Below, in pieces: positions 22,022-38,365 of a DNA stretch of 64,000 nt (its first letter is position 1; every line of letters begins with the position of its first letter). The notes beneath the pieces are model-generated. The model did no database searches. It was given only the letters and a program-made list of their open reading frames with translations, and had not been told where the DNA came from. The DNA is taken from NCBI GenBank assembly GCA_001599755.1, contig BCHX01000005.1:318800-382799 (forward strand), read 5' to 3'. The position numbers were made by a program, and so were the translations under genes. This DNA is from Gliomastix tumulicola (Eukaryota > Ascomycota > Sordariomycetes > Hypocreales > Bionectriaceae).

Positions 22022-22543
22022 TGTGGCTCTCCGAACTTGGGGGCGGCTCGGACTGGAGTTGTTATGTCGAGGCACGTAGTCGAATAAATAAATACTTGAC
22101 TTATGGGACTACACATGTTGGGTGTGTGTGTGTGTGTGGCTTAAGTTTTTCTTCTAGGTACTGCCTGCGAGGTTGGGTGACTTGTAGACTTGGTTGCTTG
22201 CTGGGCGGCGGGGTGCTGAGGCGTAATTTCCTCGTCACACTTCAGCACTAAATAAATACTAGTAGTAGTAGGTGTCGCGAGTTCTAATAGAACCTAAGCT
22301 TTAGCTTCTATAACTGACTCTCTCATACCTACTAGTACCCAGAACCCAACAACCGCCCCAAATGAATCTCCCAGTTCCCGATCGTAGGATACTTAGATAT
22401 CTCGACACTTTTATGAATGTATGTATGTATGTATGTCTATCGCAGACTCCGACACCAACTCGTAAACGCATAACAACAACAACAACACCTTTCCAATTTC
22501 TTCTTCATTCAGTTCCCACCACCCACTCAACTCACCCACCCCT
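22022..22543. other. Intergenic region with a palindromic element
   Basis: Probable promoter of the gene at 19784-22021 and 3' flank of ATP sulfurylase. It contains the 22081-22155 element, a (GT)n stretch, TAGTAGTAG and TATG short repeats, and the motif ACTAGTA twice (about 22258 and 22330). No gene is seen. Confidence 0.6.
22081..22155. repeat. Palindrome-family element C (about 75 bp)
   Basis: Starts CGAATAAATAAATACTTGAC and ends CTTAAGTTTTTCTTC, so the ends are imperfect inverted repeats. The interior (TTATGGGACTACA then GGGTGTGTGTG) aligns to the reverse complement of the element at 55112-55176. This copy has an expanded GT tract and an extra AAAT. It looks like a short non-autonomous repeat or foldback element. 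Confidence 0.55.
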
Positions 22544-26460
<3,917 letters not shown>

Positions 26461-29400
26461 TTATTCTCCCTCCTCGTCCTTGTCCTTCTGCTCGTGCACC
26501 GTCAACCGGCCATGACGACGGTCCAGACATCGCCGCCCGGACTCGAAGCACGCCTTGCACACGCAGAAATAGCCCCCCAGACACTGACCACACTGCCGAT
26601 ACTCCTCATCCGCGGGTATCGAAAGCGCACACGCGTCGCAAAACCCGCCGCCACGCATCTGCTTGGGCGCGGCATCCACATCTCCGACGCCATCCTCATT
26701 AAAGTTGGGATCCTGTGCCCTCAGGTAAGCCGCCACGAGCCGCATGATGTCCTGCTGTCTGCTCCCCTTGGCCCTCTTCCAGAGCAGCGTGGCCGCTTCG
26801 CTTTGGGAGGCGGCAGCGGCCCAGGTGGTGCAGTGGGAGAGCAGGATCTGCACGACCTTGGTGTGTCCGTTGGCTACCGCGGCCACGAGCGCCGAATTCC
26901 CAGCCCAGTCCTGCTCCGTCATGTTCACGCGGTCGTCAGAGCATAGGTAGTCGACCACTGCATCGTGGCCCCAGAGCGCGGCCGCGAATAGGCCACTGCG
27001 CCCAATGCCATCTGTGCCGGGGGGCCCAGCAGCAGAGGCCTCTGGGTTCTCACGAGTGTACTGGCACAAGACCTTGACGACGTCCAGGAATCCTCCGTCG
27101 CAGGCAAGGAAGAAGGGACTCTTCCCCATGGCCTCGCGAGCCTCGACGTCTGCTCCCTTCTCCAGCAGCAGCTGCGTAGTCGCCGCGAAGCCATGGCCAG
27201 CGGCAAGCAGCAGGGGGCAGATGCGCCGCTTGGAAGGAGGCCCGTTGGCATCGGCCCCCCGCTCGAGAAGCCGCTTCACCGTATCGAATTTTCTGTACAC
27301 CAGCGCTATAGTGAGCGGCGGAAAACCTCCCGCCATCGACCCAGTGTCGATAGACTCTCCTTTTCTCACCAGGCTCTCGATCGTGTCCATGTCCCCTGCG
27401 GCGGCAGCATAATGCATCAGACACCAGTCCCTTCGGAGTCCGTCGCTGCGAGAGTGTGTTATATATCCGGGAATGGAGAACTTGGCCTGTTTCGAGCCCA
27501 GATCGCGCGGCCAGGGGAGCGCCAGGTCCTGTTTGCACTCATGGCCCGACCCAAACGCGAGTTCAAGGGGTTTCACTCCATTGTTGTCCACGGACTGGAG
27601 ATCCGCACCCCTCTGAACCAGCAGCTTGGCCACCTTGTGATGCTTTGCGGAGATGGCCTGGTGCAGAGGTGTCCAGCCGCTTGCATTCTTGTGGTCAATG
27701 TTCGCTCCCCTGTCGAGGAGCATCTCAGCCGCCCGAGGCTTCTCTCCATAGGCTGCCAGGTGCAGCGGGGTGTTGCCACCGATATCGACGCGGTCGATCT
27801 CTGCGCCGCGATCAAGAAGCAGGGCGACTACGTCAGCATGCCCTGCCAGGGCCGAGTACGAAAGGGGCGTATGGCTGGGGCCGGGGTGGCCGTTGGGGCT
27901 GGCTCCGTGGTCGACCAGGAGCCGGACAACGTCGGCGTGGCCTTGCATAGCCGCCAGGTGGATGGGCATGTGGTTGTCTTCGTCGACGGGCTCAAGCTTG
28001 GCTCCTTTCCTGATGAGAAGCTCGACGTACGCAGACTTGCCAACCAGACTTGCCGTATGGAGGGGTGTCTGCTGCCCGGCATCTCTCGCCTCGAGGTCTG
28101 CTCCTTTCCGGATCAGAAACTCGACCATTTCAATCTTGTCCTCTTCCCCGGGCCAGTGGAGAGGCGTCTGGCCGTCTTTGCCACGGTAGTCGACGTCCAT
28201 GCCCATGTCAATCAGCAGCTCGGCCATCTCGATCTGCTTGCAGAAAACTGCCACATGGTACGGGACCTCGGAATAGCGGTTTCTGAGCGTCAAGTCGCCG
28301 CCATGGGCGAGAAGCAGCCGGAGCATCTCCTTGTTGCCTTTGGACGCTGCCAGGTGGAGGGGATGCCACGACACCGGCCCCTGGGGCATGTAGTTCACGT
28401 CCGCCCCCAGCCCGATGAGGTACTCGACGACCTCCATGCATCCGTTGTTCACAGCCACGGCCAGAGCCGTCCAGCCATCCAACTCCGTCTCCCGATTCAT
28501 GTCGGCCCCGCCCTCTATCAGTATCTTGACAACCTCCAAGTGGCCGCTCGTGCAGGCCATGATTAGTGGCGTGTAGAAGCACGAGAGGAGCCGCGAATCT
28601 ACGCAGGCACCACCCTGTAGGAGCAGCTTCACGACTCCCGCGTGGCCGTTGGTGGAAGCCCAGTGAAGCGGGCTCCAGCCATCCTCCATGGGGCCGTCTA
28701 CGAGGGCGCCATGACTAATGAGCAGCTTGACGACCTGGTCGTGTCCGTACTGACATGCCAGGTGTATAGGCTGGTGGTACTCAACGCCGCGGAAGTTGAC
28801 GTTGACTCCATGCTCAAGCAGGAGCTTGAGGGCCTCGGCCTGTCCGAAGCCTGACGCGTAATGAGTTGCGTTTGAGCCGCTCTCATTCCTTTGACGGGGG
28901 TCAGCGCCGGCTTCGACAAGCAGCTTGGCAATGTCCGTAAAGCCAGCCTTGCACGCCATGAATAGGGGCGTGATTCCTTCGCCATTCTCGACGGCGGGAT
29001 CAGCTCCATGGTCGAGAAGCAGTTTCACAGTCTCGATGTTGCCGCGATACACTGCCCCGTGGATTGGCGAGTTGCCAAAGGCATTGGGGACGGCCGCCTC
29101 GGATCCCGCATCGAGGAGAATCTTGACAATCTCGGGAAACCCCCTCACGCTTGCGGCGGCGATGGCCGACCTGCCTTTGGCGCTGGCTTCCGTAGCATCC
29201 TCCCCGCGTTCGAGGAGAAACTCGACGAGCCGGGGAAACCCGACCAGCGCAGCGTAGTACAGAGGTCCAGGGGCCCGAGTATCTCTCTCCTCCTTGAGCC
29301 ATTCTGGTCTGAGGCCTTGCTTCCGGTCCTGCCAGTCTGTCCAAAGGTCCCACACGGGATGAGCCCGGTCAAAGAGGGATGTCACATACTCGTAGTCGGG

Positions 29401-31711
29401 ATCCTCCCCGGTGTTGGAGCTCAACGCGTGGTGGCGGGGCCAGGACATGGCTGCGTAGTCTTGAAAGCCACCAGGTCGTACTTCCGCAACGTCGTCCGGC
29501 TCAGCCGAGGCCTCCGCTGGGTTTGTCTGTTGCCAGATTCGAGGGAACTCGATGTAATGGAGGCAGAGTCTAGTCAGAAGAGCATGCATGGAAGTCTCTC
29601 CAGCTGTGACCGCAGCAGCAGCAGTAGTAGTAGTTCCAACTAGCGGCAGTCCTCGAGGCACGTTCGCAGCAGCGATTAGGTTGGGAAGCAAAAACTCCTT
29701 GACAGAGAAATGCGTCAGGTGTATCGTCCGTGAGCCGGTGCTCGAGTAGTCTGATTCGGAGTTGCCCAGTCGAACTTCGAGAAGCGAGAAGCAGAGGCCC
29801 ACGATTTCCGTGTCAATGTAATCTTGGTCGATCGCGTCAGGCAGCTCGTCTGGGTCGATGGGAAGCCCGTCGACGTCGTCGTTTTCAAGGTCGATCAGCA
29901 CGGCTTCCGTCATCTCCCTGACTGTCAGGGGGCGTACCGCGAATGTTGCCCACCGCAGCAGAGCTATAGCGCGGTCTCTTGTGCCGTCAGGTAGCGCCAC
30001 GATCTTCTCCCAGTTCCTGGAATAGACTCGATCGAGACCGGTCGGCGTTTCGTTGACGCTATTCTGGAGCTGTTTCTTGTTCATCCCTCTCCGCAGACCG
30101 TCGCCCTGGAGCTTGAGCCAAAGAAACAGGCCCTCGCAGCGTTGTGCCATCTTTTCCGAGATGTCGTCCTTGACTGCCGAGGTCTTGTTGGAGAGTTTGT
30201 CATCGACGATGCGCCTTGAATATATCGCGATGTCAGCCTCGGTGTCTGCCGATGTCAATTTGTACTCGGAAAAGGTAAGCTGTCCAGCGTTGTTGTTGAC
30301 AGTGAGGGCTTCTCGGATGTCGCCCTCATCGCGACTGACAATGAGCAGTCGAGTTGACGACCCTGCAACTGCCCTCTTTAGGCTGGAAAGGAAGTCCACG
30401 ACCGATGACATGCATTCGTCGAGCCCGTCGACTATGAGAGTGCAACGGGGCAGAGCTTGGACTATCTTGGACAAGAGGTTCAGGATGCTGGTGCGAGACG
30501 CCGTCTTGCTTTGTTGACTTTGTTTCTCGTCCATCGAGAGTCTGAATGCGTGGTCTTCCGAGGCGACAATCTGCGATATCCACGAGCGTAGAATGACAAA
30601 GGGGTCTCCGCGGCTTCCCAAGTCGGCTGAGAGGAAGAAGTGTGCCGTCAGTGTCGACTGGCTCTCCGGCAAAGACGATACATGCTTCGTGATCTGCGAG
30701 CACAGTACTGTCTTGCCGAAGCCTGCAGGCCCGTAGATCCAGAGGAGCTTTGGCCTGTCCCCCTCGAACTCTGGAGAGACCCATTCTAGATATTGAGGAC
30801 GATCGAATATCCAGTCGCATGTCTTCTCTAGTCTTCGTTGGAGGGAGTCTTCGTATACGTCCGACGTGGACATGTCGCCCATGATCCAGGATCGAAGTTC
30901 CTGCTGCCTCTCGGCTATGCTGGGTTAGTTCGTCTGCTGTGCCATCATCGAGGCGCAAGAGAGAGAGAGAGAGAGAGGAGATGTGCCCACCTTGGGATTC
31001 CTTTTCGAGGCGCGCGATGGCTTCGCGCAGCTCCATGAAGTCGAACTGATCAGCCAAGGGAGCGCCTAGAGGATTGTTAGTAACTTGTAGCCCGTCAATC
31101 TTGCAAATCGTGCCTTGGATAGGTATGGCGGCGGGAATCGAGGCCATATTGGTGCCGAAAGCGGAAGAGGCAAGCGACTCATGGGTATGGTCGACGGGGA
31201 TCAGGTCGTATAGCTGCTGCACCATACTCCCCAGCAGAGCTACCTTGTCAACCTGATCTGCCCTGCCCCGGACGGCCCAGCTCACTTTCTGCCATCTCGA
31301 CTGGAAGCGAGTGGGCGATTCGGGCTGAGACGTGTCTACCGGGACTGGGGCCGGGGCCGGGGCTGCATGCTGCTGCTCTTTGGAGAGCTCGACGAGGCGT
31401 TCCGATAAAATGGACTCCTCGATATTTGAAAAGTTGTAAGAGATGACTTTCAGCGCCCCTTTGATAGCTATGAAGATGCCTCGGTGGTTGAGCGAGTGAT
31501 GATGGTCGGCGCGGAGCTGGCCGTCTTGGTCGAAGCCTACGTACTGACCCCATCTCTCGAACCGTAGGCTGTGGGCTGCGAACTGGGCGCTAAGATCTCG
31601 GGAGTCGGAGTTGAAGGATCGGTACAGCTGGACCCTGTCGATGACTTTCAGACAGGTGCTGAAGAGGCCGGCTAGGTCTACGAGGCCGAACGCGACGCCC
31701 TCAGGTTCCAT
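26461..31711 (-). CDS. HeLo-NACHT-ankyrin NOD-like receptor with C-terminal ZZ-like finger, 1724 aa
   Basis: Exons 31711-30991 and 30914-26461. The 76-bp intron (GTGGGC donor, CATAG acceptor) joins …RLEKESQ|AERQQELRSWIMGD…. Residues 1-215 resemble the HeLo/HET-S membrane-toxic domain (GLVDLAGLFSTCLKVIDRVQ, then LRFERWGQYVG). The NACHT NTPase has a P-loop at 302-309 (GPAGFGKT) and Walker B at 400-407 (LIVDGLDE). About 23 ankyrin repeats span roughly 790-1610 (TPLHLAA..G..-VVKLLL..GAD-type units). The tail (about 1662-1709) has Cys pairs (CDAC, CGQC, CVCKAC) and a final His, resembling a ZZ zinc finger. Fungal NLRs of this kind mediate heterokaryon incompatibility or response to other organisms: the repeats sense a ligand, NACHT oligomerises, and HeLo permeabilises membranes. 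Repeats are divergent from one another, unlike the near-identical repeats of rapidly evolving NLRs. First ATG chosen; the His-rich open stretch upstream lacks an ATG. Confidence 0.92.
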
Positions 31712-31766
31712 TTTCCCTAGGCGGGCGCGCTGGGTTTGTCGCGTCGATTGGCGAAGAAAGAACTGA

Positions 31767-31813
31767 TGATGATGATGATAATGATAATGATAATGATGAT
31801 AATGATGATGATG
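31767..31813. repeat. GAT/AAT trinucleotide microsatellite
   Basis: Interspersed GATGAT and AATGAT units in the 5' leader of the NLR gene. On the coding strand they would read as His/Tyr codons, but no ATG precedes them in frame. Confidence 0.85.
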
Positions 31814-32921
31814 GCTTAGAGAGGGCGGTTGGGCAGCTGTTTGGCTGAGATGGTATCGTTTGCGGTCGAAAAGCAGCTCTGCGAGCACAGCCTAGCGAGT
31901 CTTGATTGTGATGCCATTTCGCCCGGGCGCCGTGGCATCCAAGGCGGCGTTTTGCGTAAGCACAAGGACTGCAGCGACCGGGGTGGTGTGCTCATTGTGC
32001 TCATTGCCGGGGACTCGGCCTATTCGCCGAACGGCTGAATGTCTGAAGGCAGGTGAGGTTGCACGAGTAGGTGGGCAACCATCGGGATTATGCGACAGAG
32101 TGCCGGATGGAACAGGACGAAACCAACAGCGCGTCGTTCGTGGAACATGAAGAGAGGTGTGAATAAGATGAGTCTGTCTCCGGCTAACGCGGCCTTTGCC
32201 CGTTTGGCCGTTATAGGTACTAGTAGTAGTTTGCTCGGTAGCCTCAGTGGAAGGTGCGGCCTGTCACAACTGTGGCGGGGCTCCTGCTTCGGTTACGCCA
32301 GCCCAGCAGCACTCTCTCAGGCGCCAGTCACTGGGATGAGGCGGCGGACGAAGAATTCCGGCTCCTCCAGCCGCTGCTGATTTGTAACGCTGCTGAAGGC
32401 GGACAGCACTCTCTGTTCGCCGTTGAGTGCTGTCCGCCGTTGAACTACCTTATTAGCACCTACTAGTACCTACTAAGTCGAGGCCCAGAGCTGTCTATGA
32501 GGCTGGAACCCTATTCGAGCCTAGCAGGCGATCGCGACATTCGCCAGGCGGTTGCATGACTCGTCTGGCAGGGGGAAAGTTGCCCGAAACCAGTTGCTGA
32601 CCCACGCCTATTTCGGCGCCTTGGAGCCTTTGGAGCCTTTGGAGCCTTGACTCCAGACGGTGCAACGGCCGAAAACCCCCTCATCTGGGCTCTCTAAATC
32701 CCCCTCCCCCCTCCACTTATCAACACCCATCCCACCTAAAGTAGTTTTTATCGCAGCCCAGCCTCCTCCTCCTCCAACTTTTGTGCGACACGCGACCACC
32801 ACCCCCAGACGCTTGCAGAGTCAACTGCAGAGTCAACTGCAGACCACGGAGCTCTTCTTCCCGCACCGACGCTCTTCCCTCCCATTTTGTCGTCGACCAC
32901 CGCCGCCCGCCCACTCCGTTC

Positions 32922-32926
<5 letters not shown>

Positions 32927-32957
<31 letters not shown>
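32927..32957 (+). promoter_or_regulatory. CT tract in the leader of the NMN adenylyltransferase gene
   Basis: An uninterrupted TC run ends 44 bp before the ATG at 33001. Pyrimidine tracts at this position are typical of strongly expressed filamentous-fungal promoters and usually sit near the transcription start. Confidence 0.45.
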
Positions 32958-32959
<2 letters not shown>

Positions 32960-33000
32960 TCCCTTACCTATCCCCCGACCGAACGACCGACCGACCGAAC

Positions 33001-34072
33001 ATGGGCTCCTCCTCCTCGAGTTTCGCGAGCCTGCCCCGGCGGCTGGCCGGCAAGCACCAGGCGCCCGTCGTCTCGACGCCGGAGCAGCAGCCGCAGGAGC
33101 CGACGTCGACGTCGCCGTCCAACGACGCCATCACCACGCCCCGCGAGTACGCGTTCCCGCAGCACAGGCTGAAGCGGCGGCTGCAGAACCCGGACAGGAC
33201 GCCGCTCGTACTCGTCGCGTGCGGGAGCTTCTCGCCGGTCACGGTGCTGCACCTCGAGATGTTCGAGCTGGCCCAGCGCCACATCGAGAACACCGACTTT
33301 GAGATTGTCGGCAACTACATGAGTCCGTGCAGTGACACGTACGGGAAGAGCTCCCTTGTGCCGGTGCACCACCGCATTGAGATGTAAGTACGCACCCGCC
33401 CCTCCCCCCCCCCGGTTCGCGTTTAGTTTAGTCTTGTTCCCTGAATCGCAACAGCACAACTAACCTCATGCACGGAATAGGTGCCGACTGGCCATCGAGG
33501 AGAGAAACAGCAACGTCATGATCGACGAGTGGGAGGCCCTGCGCCGCGACAGCGACGGACGACCGGTCTACACGCGGACGGCCGACGTCCTGAAGAGACT
33601 CGACGAACAGCTAAACGACGTTCTCGGCGGCATCATCTCCGCGCCGGATGGGCGCACCGTCCGGGCCAAGGTCATGATGCTGATCGGCGCCGACCTGGCC
33701 ATGACCATGAGCGACCCCAAGGTCTGGGCTCCGGCTGATATCGACGTGCTGCTGGGCTACTACGGTGCCTTCATCGTCGAGCGACCGCACGCCTGCGACA
33801 TCAAGCAGGCCGTGGAGCCGCTCGACAAGTACAAGGACAACCTCTGGGTCGTGCCCTCATTCCTCAACGACGTCTCCTCGACCAAGGTCAGAGCCCAGAT
33901 CAGGAATGGAGAGAGCGCCATGGATCTCTCCAAGTCGGTCCTGGACTACATCAAGCGGCACCATCTCTACGCTGAGACCCCTGCCCAGGCCCAGGAGCCG
34001 GAGAAGCGGACGGATCACGAGACGACGACGACGACGACGCTGCCCCGGGTGCCTGTTCCCTCGCACACCTGA
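33001..34072 (+). CDS. NMA1: Nicotinamide/nicotinate mononucleotide adenylyltransferase, 324 aa
   Basis: Exons 33001-33383 and 33481-34072. The 97-bp intron has a GTAAGT donor, a CTAAC branch site and an AATAG acceptor; it splits the Met codon in …HHRIEM|CRLAIEE…. The protein transfers AMP from ATP to NMN or NaMN, making NAD+ or deamido-NAD+. The N-terminal 50 residues are Ser/Pro-rich and probably disordered. The nucleotidyltransferase motif is G75-SFSPVT81 with H84 (usual form GSFNPIT..H), and the second ATP-binding motif is S260-STKVR265. The Asn-to-Ser change in the first motif is mild. A Thr/Glu-rich tail (about 300-315, a run of Thr) follows the domain. Length and layout match yeast Nma1/Nma2, which are nuclear and cytosolic. 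Confidence 0.95.
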
Positions 34073-35541
34073 CGTGAACGATGATACCCCAGCCTCCTCC
34101 CCACTTCTTCTTCTTCTTCTTCTTCTCGACTGACATGGCCTGGCACTCACTCACTCGCGCGCGCACATACCGTGGTGGAAAGAAAACGCGAGACGTCTGC
34201 GTACCAAATTGTTATGGTCGTGCGTCTCGAGAATTTCTTCCACCGCATGCTACCACACTCACGGACTTACGGGACTCTACCCGGCCGACCTTGGGCGAGA
34301 GAGCCACACACACACACACACACGCCTGAAGAAAAAACACGGCACATGGACGTTACGGAAAAAGATAATGACGCCATGCCTCATGCTTCCTTTCTCCTCC
34401 CCCCTCCGGACGGATACATGAGAGCGTCCATTGGTCCGCCTATGTACACCCTTTCTTTTCTTATCGGCGACGACTTTCCCACTGCTAGTTCTACACCGCC
34501 GTCAACAAGTACGCGATATACGTACACAGCGATAGATGATACAAGCCAGGTGTCATGATTTTCTTTTTCTGTTTCTTTTCCTTTTCTTCCTGGGTATGGG
34601 CGTTTTGGGCGGCTTTTCTTTTGGATATGGCATTCAGGATATCAAGGCCGTGCATCTTGGATAGTAGATGGTCGCCAAATTTTATAGAGCCATAGGTATT
34701 ACACTACATCAATGTGAAGAGGGCACACCAGGTCATTTGCCTCTTGTCGAGCCATGGGTAGGTATCATAAAGGAATGTGAAGGGCAGGCCAACGTCATCT
34801 GCCTCTGGGCTGCGTCTAGGAGTAAACGGTATCTATGTGGAAGCAAACGGTATCTAGACGTAAACGGTATCTGTGCAGAGTGATCCGTGCAAGAGACTTG
34901 TGCAAGAGACTTATGCAAGAGGCGTGTGCACGAGGCGTGCGCAAGGTACTACTAGTACCTAAGCCAAGGTACGTATGTACATCCAAGCGAACACACACCC
35001 TGTGCCAATTTCTTGCACAGGGTACGGCAACTTCTGAACCGATCCCTGCAACACAATTTCCACCGTCCACCCCCCCATGCCGCTCAATACACACCAGCCG
35101 TCTGCTATTTCCAGCGTTGCATCATGATGCCTGCCTGCCTTCCTGGTGGCTGCTGAGAAATGGGCAAGCTAGGCGAAGGCCCCCACCCGAATGTCTCGGG
35201 GGCAAGTCCCCCTCTGGCTCTGCTCTGTACCTTACTCCGCAAGTTGCTCGTACTGTAGGTATGTACGAGCCCGTATCACACAAGTCACGCCTGCTCGAGC
35301 CCAGAGTTGGCAAGTTGGTTAAAGTCAGGCAGGACCCACCGGGGGATCTCAGAGAAGTCAGGGACTAGCCCATCCCCCACGATCTCCCCCCTTCTTCCCT
35401 TTTATCCTGTGCCTTTCTCTCTCTCTCTCTCTCCCATCTCTCGCACACACTCCCATCTCTCCCCCCCATCTCTCTCGCATCTCTCTCTTCCTCCTCCAAA
35501 GAAGAGCCATCTATCCATCGCTTGCAGAGCACACATCCATC
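34073..35541. other. 1.5-kb intergenic region
   Basis: No gene is supported. It contains a CTT-type run just after the stop at 34072 (34107-34127), a CA run (34303-34323), the minisatellite block at 34822-34945, a GTACCTAAG motif near 34955, and a CT-rich leader (35405-35500) before the gene at 35542. Confidence 0.6.
34822..34945. repeat. Two adjacent short minisatellites
   Basis: Three copies of a 17-bp unit with core AAACGGTATCT (34823-34872) are followed by about five copies of a 12-13-bp unit with core GTGCAAGAGAC or GTGCACGAGGC (34887-34945). The two arrays have unrelated units but touch one another. Confidence 0.7.
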
Positions 35542-38365
35542 ATGGCATCCTCGAGCGGAAATCCGCGGGTTCGCAAGGACTACTTCCACCCAGAGGATCA
35601 CTGTGGTCTCTGCCGCGAAGACCATACCAAGACCACCGAGGTCATTGTCAGTAAGTAATAGAGAGAGCCCCATGACTCCACGAGCGAGAGCCCATACTGG
35701 GGTCGTCGGGAGGACCCATCACTCGGGCAATATCTTAGGCTCTTAGCTGACTCGGGGGGCGAATCCATCAGTGCTCGGCAAGTTCCACCCGCTGCGGCTG
35801 TTGGACATCACCAGGAACGCAAAGTGGAATGAGGCGGAGAGGGAGGGCATGAAGAAGACCTGGGTGCTTAGCTCCCAGCCGAGGGACGTGCTGCCGGAGG
35901 CGGTCACGCTGCACAGGGAGTGCTTCAAGCTCTTCCTCAAGCACTGCAAGGCCCCGGACGCGCTGCGCCGGCTGTGGAGCTTCGCGGCGATGCAGAAGCC
36001 CTGGCGCATGCGGGGCCAGGAGCCGCTCGTCATCAGGCCGTCGGCGCCGTCCATCCCGCGCCAGGGCCTCGAGGCCATCTCCAAGGAGCTGAAGCTGACG
36101 GGGCTCGCCGCCATGCCCAAGGAGATCGTCCTGGAGCTCAAGGAGGAGTCTCCGGACTCTCTGTGGTGGCGCGTGGCCTTGGCGATCGGTCTTAGCCAGA
36201 CTGTCGCGAACCTGCCCGCTGATTCGTTCCGTAAGACCCAGCTGCCTCTGTCTGCCATCATGCCGTGGACACGCGACGATAGCTCGCCGCCGACGTGGTC
36301 AAACCCGGAGACCGCCGGCCTTCCCCTCATCCGCATCACGATGGATAATCTGGGGATTTGCGAGATCGAACGGTTCGCTGAAGGCCAGCTGGAACCCCAT
36401 CGGGCTGAAGTCACTGGCCGGAGGCTTTACCTGGTGGTCCGGGCGAGTTCTGTCAGGAACCTGACTGCCTTCTATATGGTAAGGAACATACACACACACA
36501 CACACACACAAAAGAGTCTCTTCGAGGTTCCGTTTTGCTCACACACCAGTAGCTGAACCGTCTCCGCATCGCGACCCCTTCTCGCACCCAACTCTGGGAC
36601 ACTTCCGTGCCTCCCATGCTTCCAGCGGCAGAAGACACCCAATGGAGCACCGCTGACAGGAACAACACCTTCATCAAAGTCGGCAGACGCTACCCACACC
36701 AAGACTTTGCCACGGTCAAGCTTAAGAATCTGACGGGGCTCACCTTCATATACGACAACCGCGCCCGCTCGCTCCGGGCCATCCACGGTCACACGGCCGA
36801 GCGTCCGGTCGTGGACTTTGTAGGCCATCCGGATACCCACGAGATCAAGGATCTGATCTACCTGTATGTGCCGCTGCCTGCTGGCGACCGGATCAAGGCC
36901 ATCGGGGCCTTGGAAAAATGCAAAATCGTGCAAACGGTTCGGCATGAGGTCCCCGCCGCTCCACACCAGATACTGGTATGTCTCTACTGCTCTCTTCCGC
37001 CGCCACCACCTAACCAACCCTACATACATACATACATACTTCCTTGTAGATTCCGCAGCTGACGTTTTCCGGCGCCCCCATGATTAGCTTGAGACGGCTC
37101 TCGCCGGCATTGTGACCCTGGGGCCCTTGCAGCACACAGCAGAGGGGCCTCTCCTCCTCAGCCGGGAGCCGACGATGCTCATCACGAGCAAGGCAACGCA
37201 GGGTCCCTACTCAATGCTGGGGGCCTATCCTCGGCCAAGGCTCAATGGCCTTCGCATGCTGAGGCGTAGCCCTGTGCGAAGCTGGATGCCCGCATTCGTC
37301 CAGAACCGCCTGCCCTACTTTTCCCGGGCCAGCCTCGAGAACGTCGTCTCGACCCGAGTCTTCACCAGCGACACCGCCACCTTCCTCGGCGCCATCTTCA
37401 AGTACGAGGATGGCAGCGAGCGCGCCGTCGGCGAGTGCCGCGTCGGCCTCGTCGCGGAGAGTGTGTGCGAGAGTCCGAGGTACATCTGCATCACCGCCCC
37501 CTTGCCCTGGTCGTCTCTCTGCCAGTGCAACTTCAGGCAGTACGTCACCCAGGTGCACTTCGCCCAGAAGATGTGCGAGGGCGACCGGGGATGCTGCCAC
37601 CCGATGGTCGGCGAGATGCGCTTCTGGCTCGACGACATCAACAACCTGGTCCTGCTCTTCCGGTCCAAGAGCGCCCCATCGGCGGGCCTGCCTGTCCTGT
37701 TTGACTTGCCTCGCAGGCATGGTGAGGAGGGTCCGGATAAACCTGTGATCCTAGAAGATCTCAATGCCTACGGACCGATCTGGGTTCCGGGCCAGGCAGA
37801 TATCACCGGCATGGCATTCACGCGAGACTATATTATCAACGACACCATAAGCCCGATCCAGAGAGCCGACGTAGAGCCCGAAGCCACGGTTGCCCACGAG
37901 ATCGCAGTGGCCCGCTCGCTCGTAGGGTTCTGGTGGAAGCAAGAACAGGCGAACCCCATGGCGACGGCGCTGGTCTGCGGGAGCCATGTCGGGAGGTACC
38001 ACGTCCACGAGACGCCGGTGCAGCCGGAGGTGGCGCCTCAAGAAATGTTCCGGGCGGCAGTTACACGGTGGTACGAGACAAGGGCTCTCAGGCGTGGTCA
38101 GCTGCAGCCCCTCGTGCAGGCTGGCAACATGCAGGCTGCCCAGGCCGAGGCAATGGCCCAGGCACTCGCTGGCAACGAGGCGCCGACCCCGTTGGGAGCC
38201 CTCGATCCGCCGCCCTCGAGAGAGCAATACGAGCGGGTGATATTGCACCAAATGCAGTCTTATGCAGCGAACCAAGCTGCGAACCAAGCAGCAGCGAACC
38301 AAGCAGCAGCGAACCAAGCATCGTCTCACGCAGCGAACCAAGCATCGCCTTACGCAGCGAACTAA
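35542..38365 (+). CDS. Conserved-looking protein of unknown function, 838 aa
   Basis: Four exons: 35542-35650, 35772-36478, 36553-36975 and 37088-38365. All three introns have GTAAG/GTATG donors and CAG/TAG acceptors, and every join is in frame (for example …TEVIV|MLGKFHPLRLL…). The first exon has CGLC plus His (HPEDHCGLCREDH). A Cys-rich patch in the last third (CQCNF, KMCEGDRGCCHPM) precedes FWLDDINNLVLLF. No signal peptide or membrane helix is seen, and no family is recognised. The C-terminus is a run of Ala-Asn-Gln-Ala repeats (about 812-838). The stop codon is a CAA-to-TAA change inside one such repeat, and a further repeat copy lies downstream. The multi-exon structure with four coherent joins argues for a real gene. 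Confidence 0.8.

Larger units (their letters stand above)
31712..33000. other. Divergent promoter region
   Basis: Lies between the NLR (-) and the NMN adenylyltransferase gene (+). It holds a GAT/AAT microsatellite in the NLR leader (31767-31813), an ACTAGTAGTAGT motif near 32218, a 9-bp GGAGCCTTT repeat (about 32621-32648), duplicated CAGAGTCAACTG (32815-32840), and the CT tract just before 33001. No gene is supported. Confidence 0.6.

Noticed and set aside
27193..28566. 457-codon open frame on the plus strand across the ankyrin region
   Set aside because: Antisense shadow of the repeats. Its pseudo-periodicity simply mirrors the ankyrin units.
31712..31888. His/Tyr-rich N-terminal extension of the NLR
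   Set aside because: The frame is open but starts only at a GTG. The His/Tyr run is the GAT/AAT microsatellite in the leader; the first ATG is at 31711.
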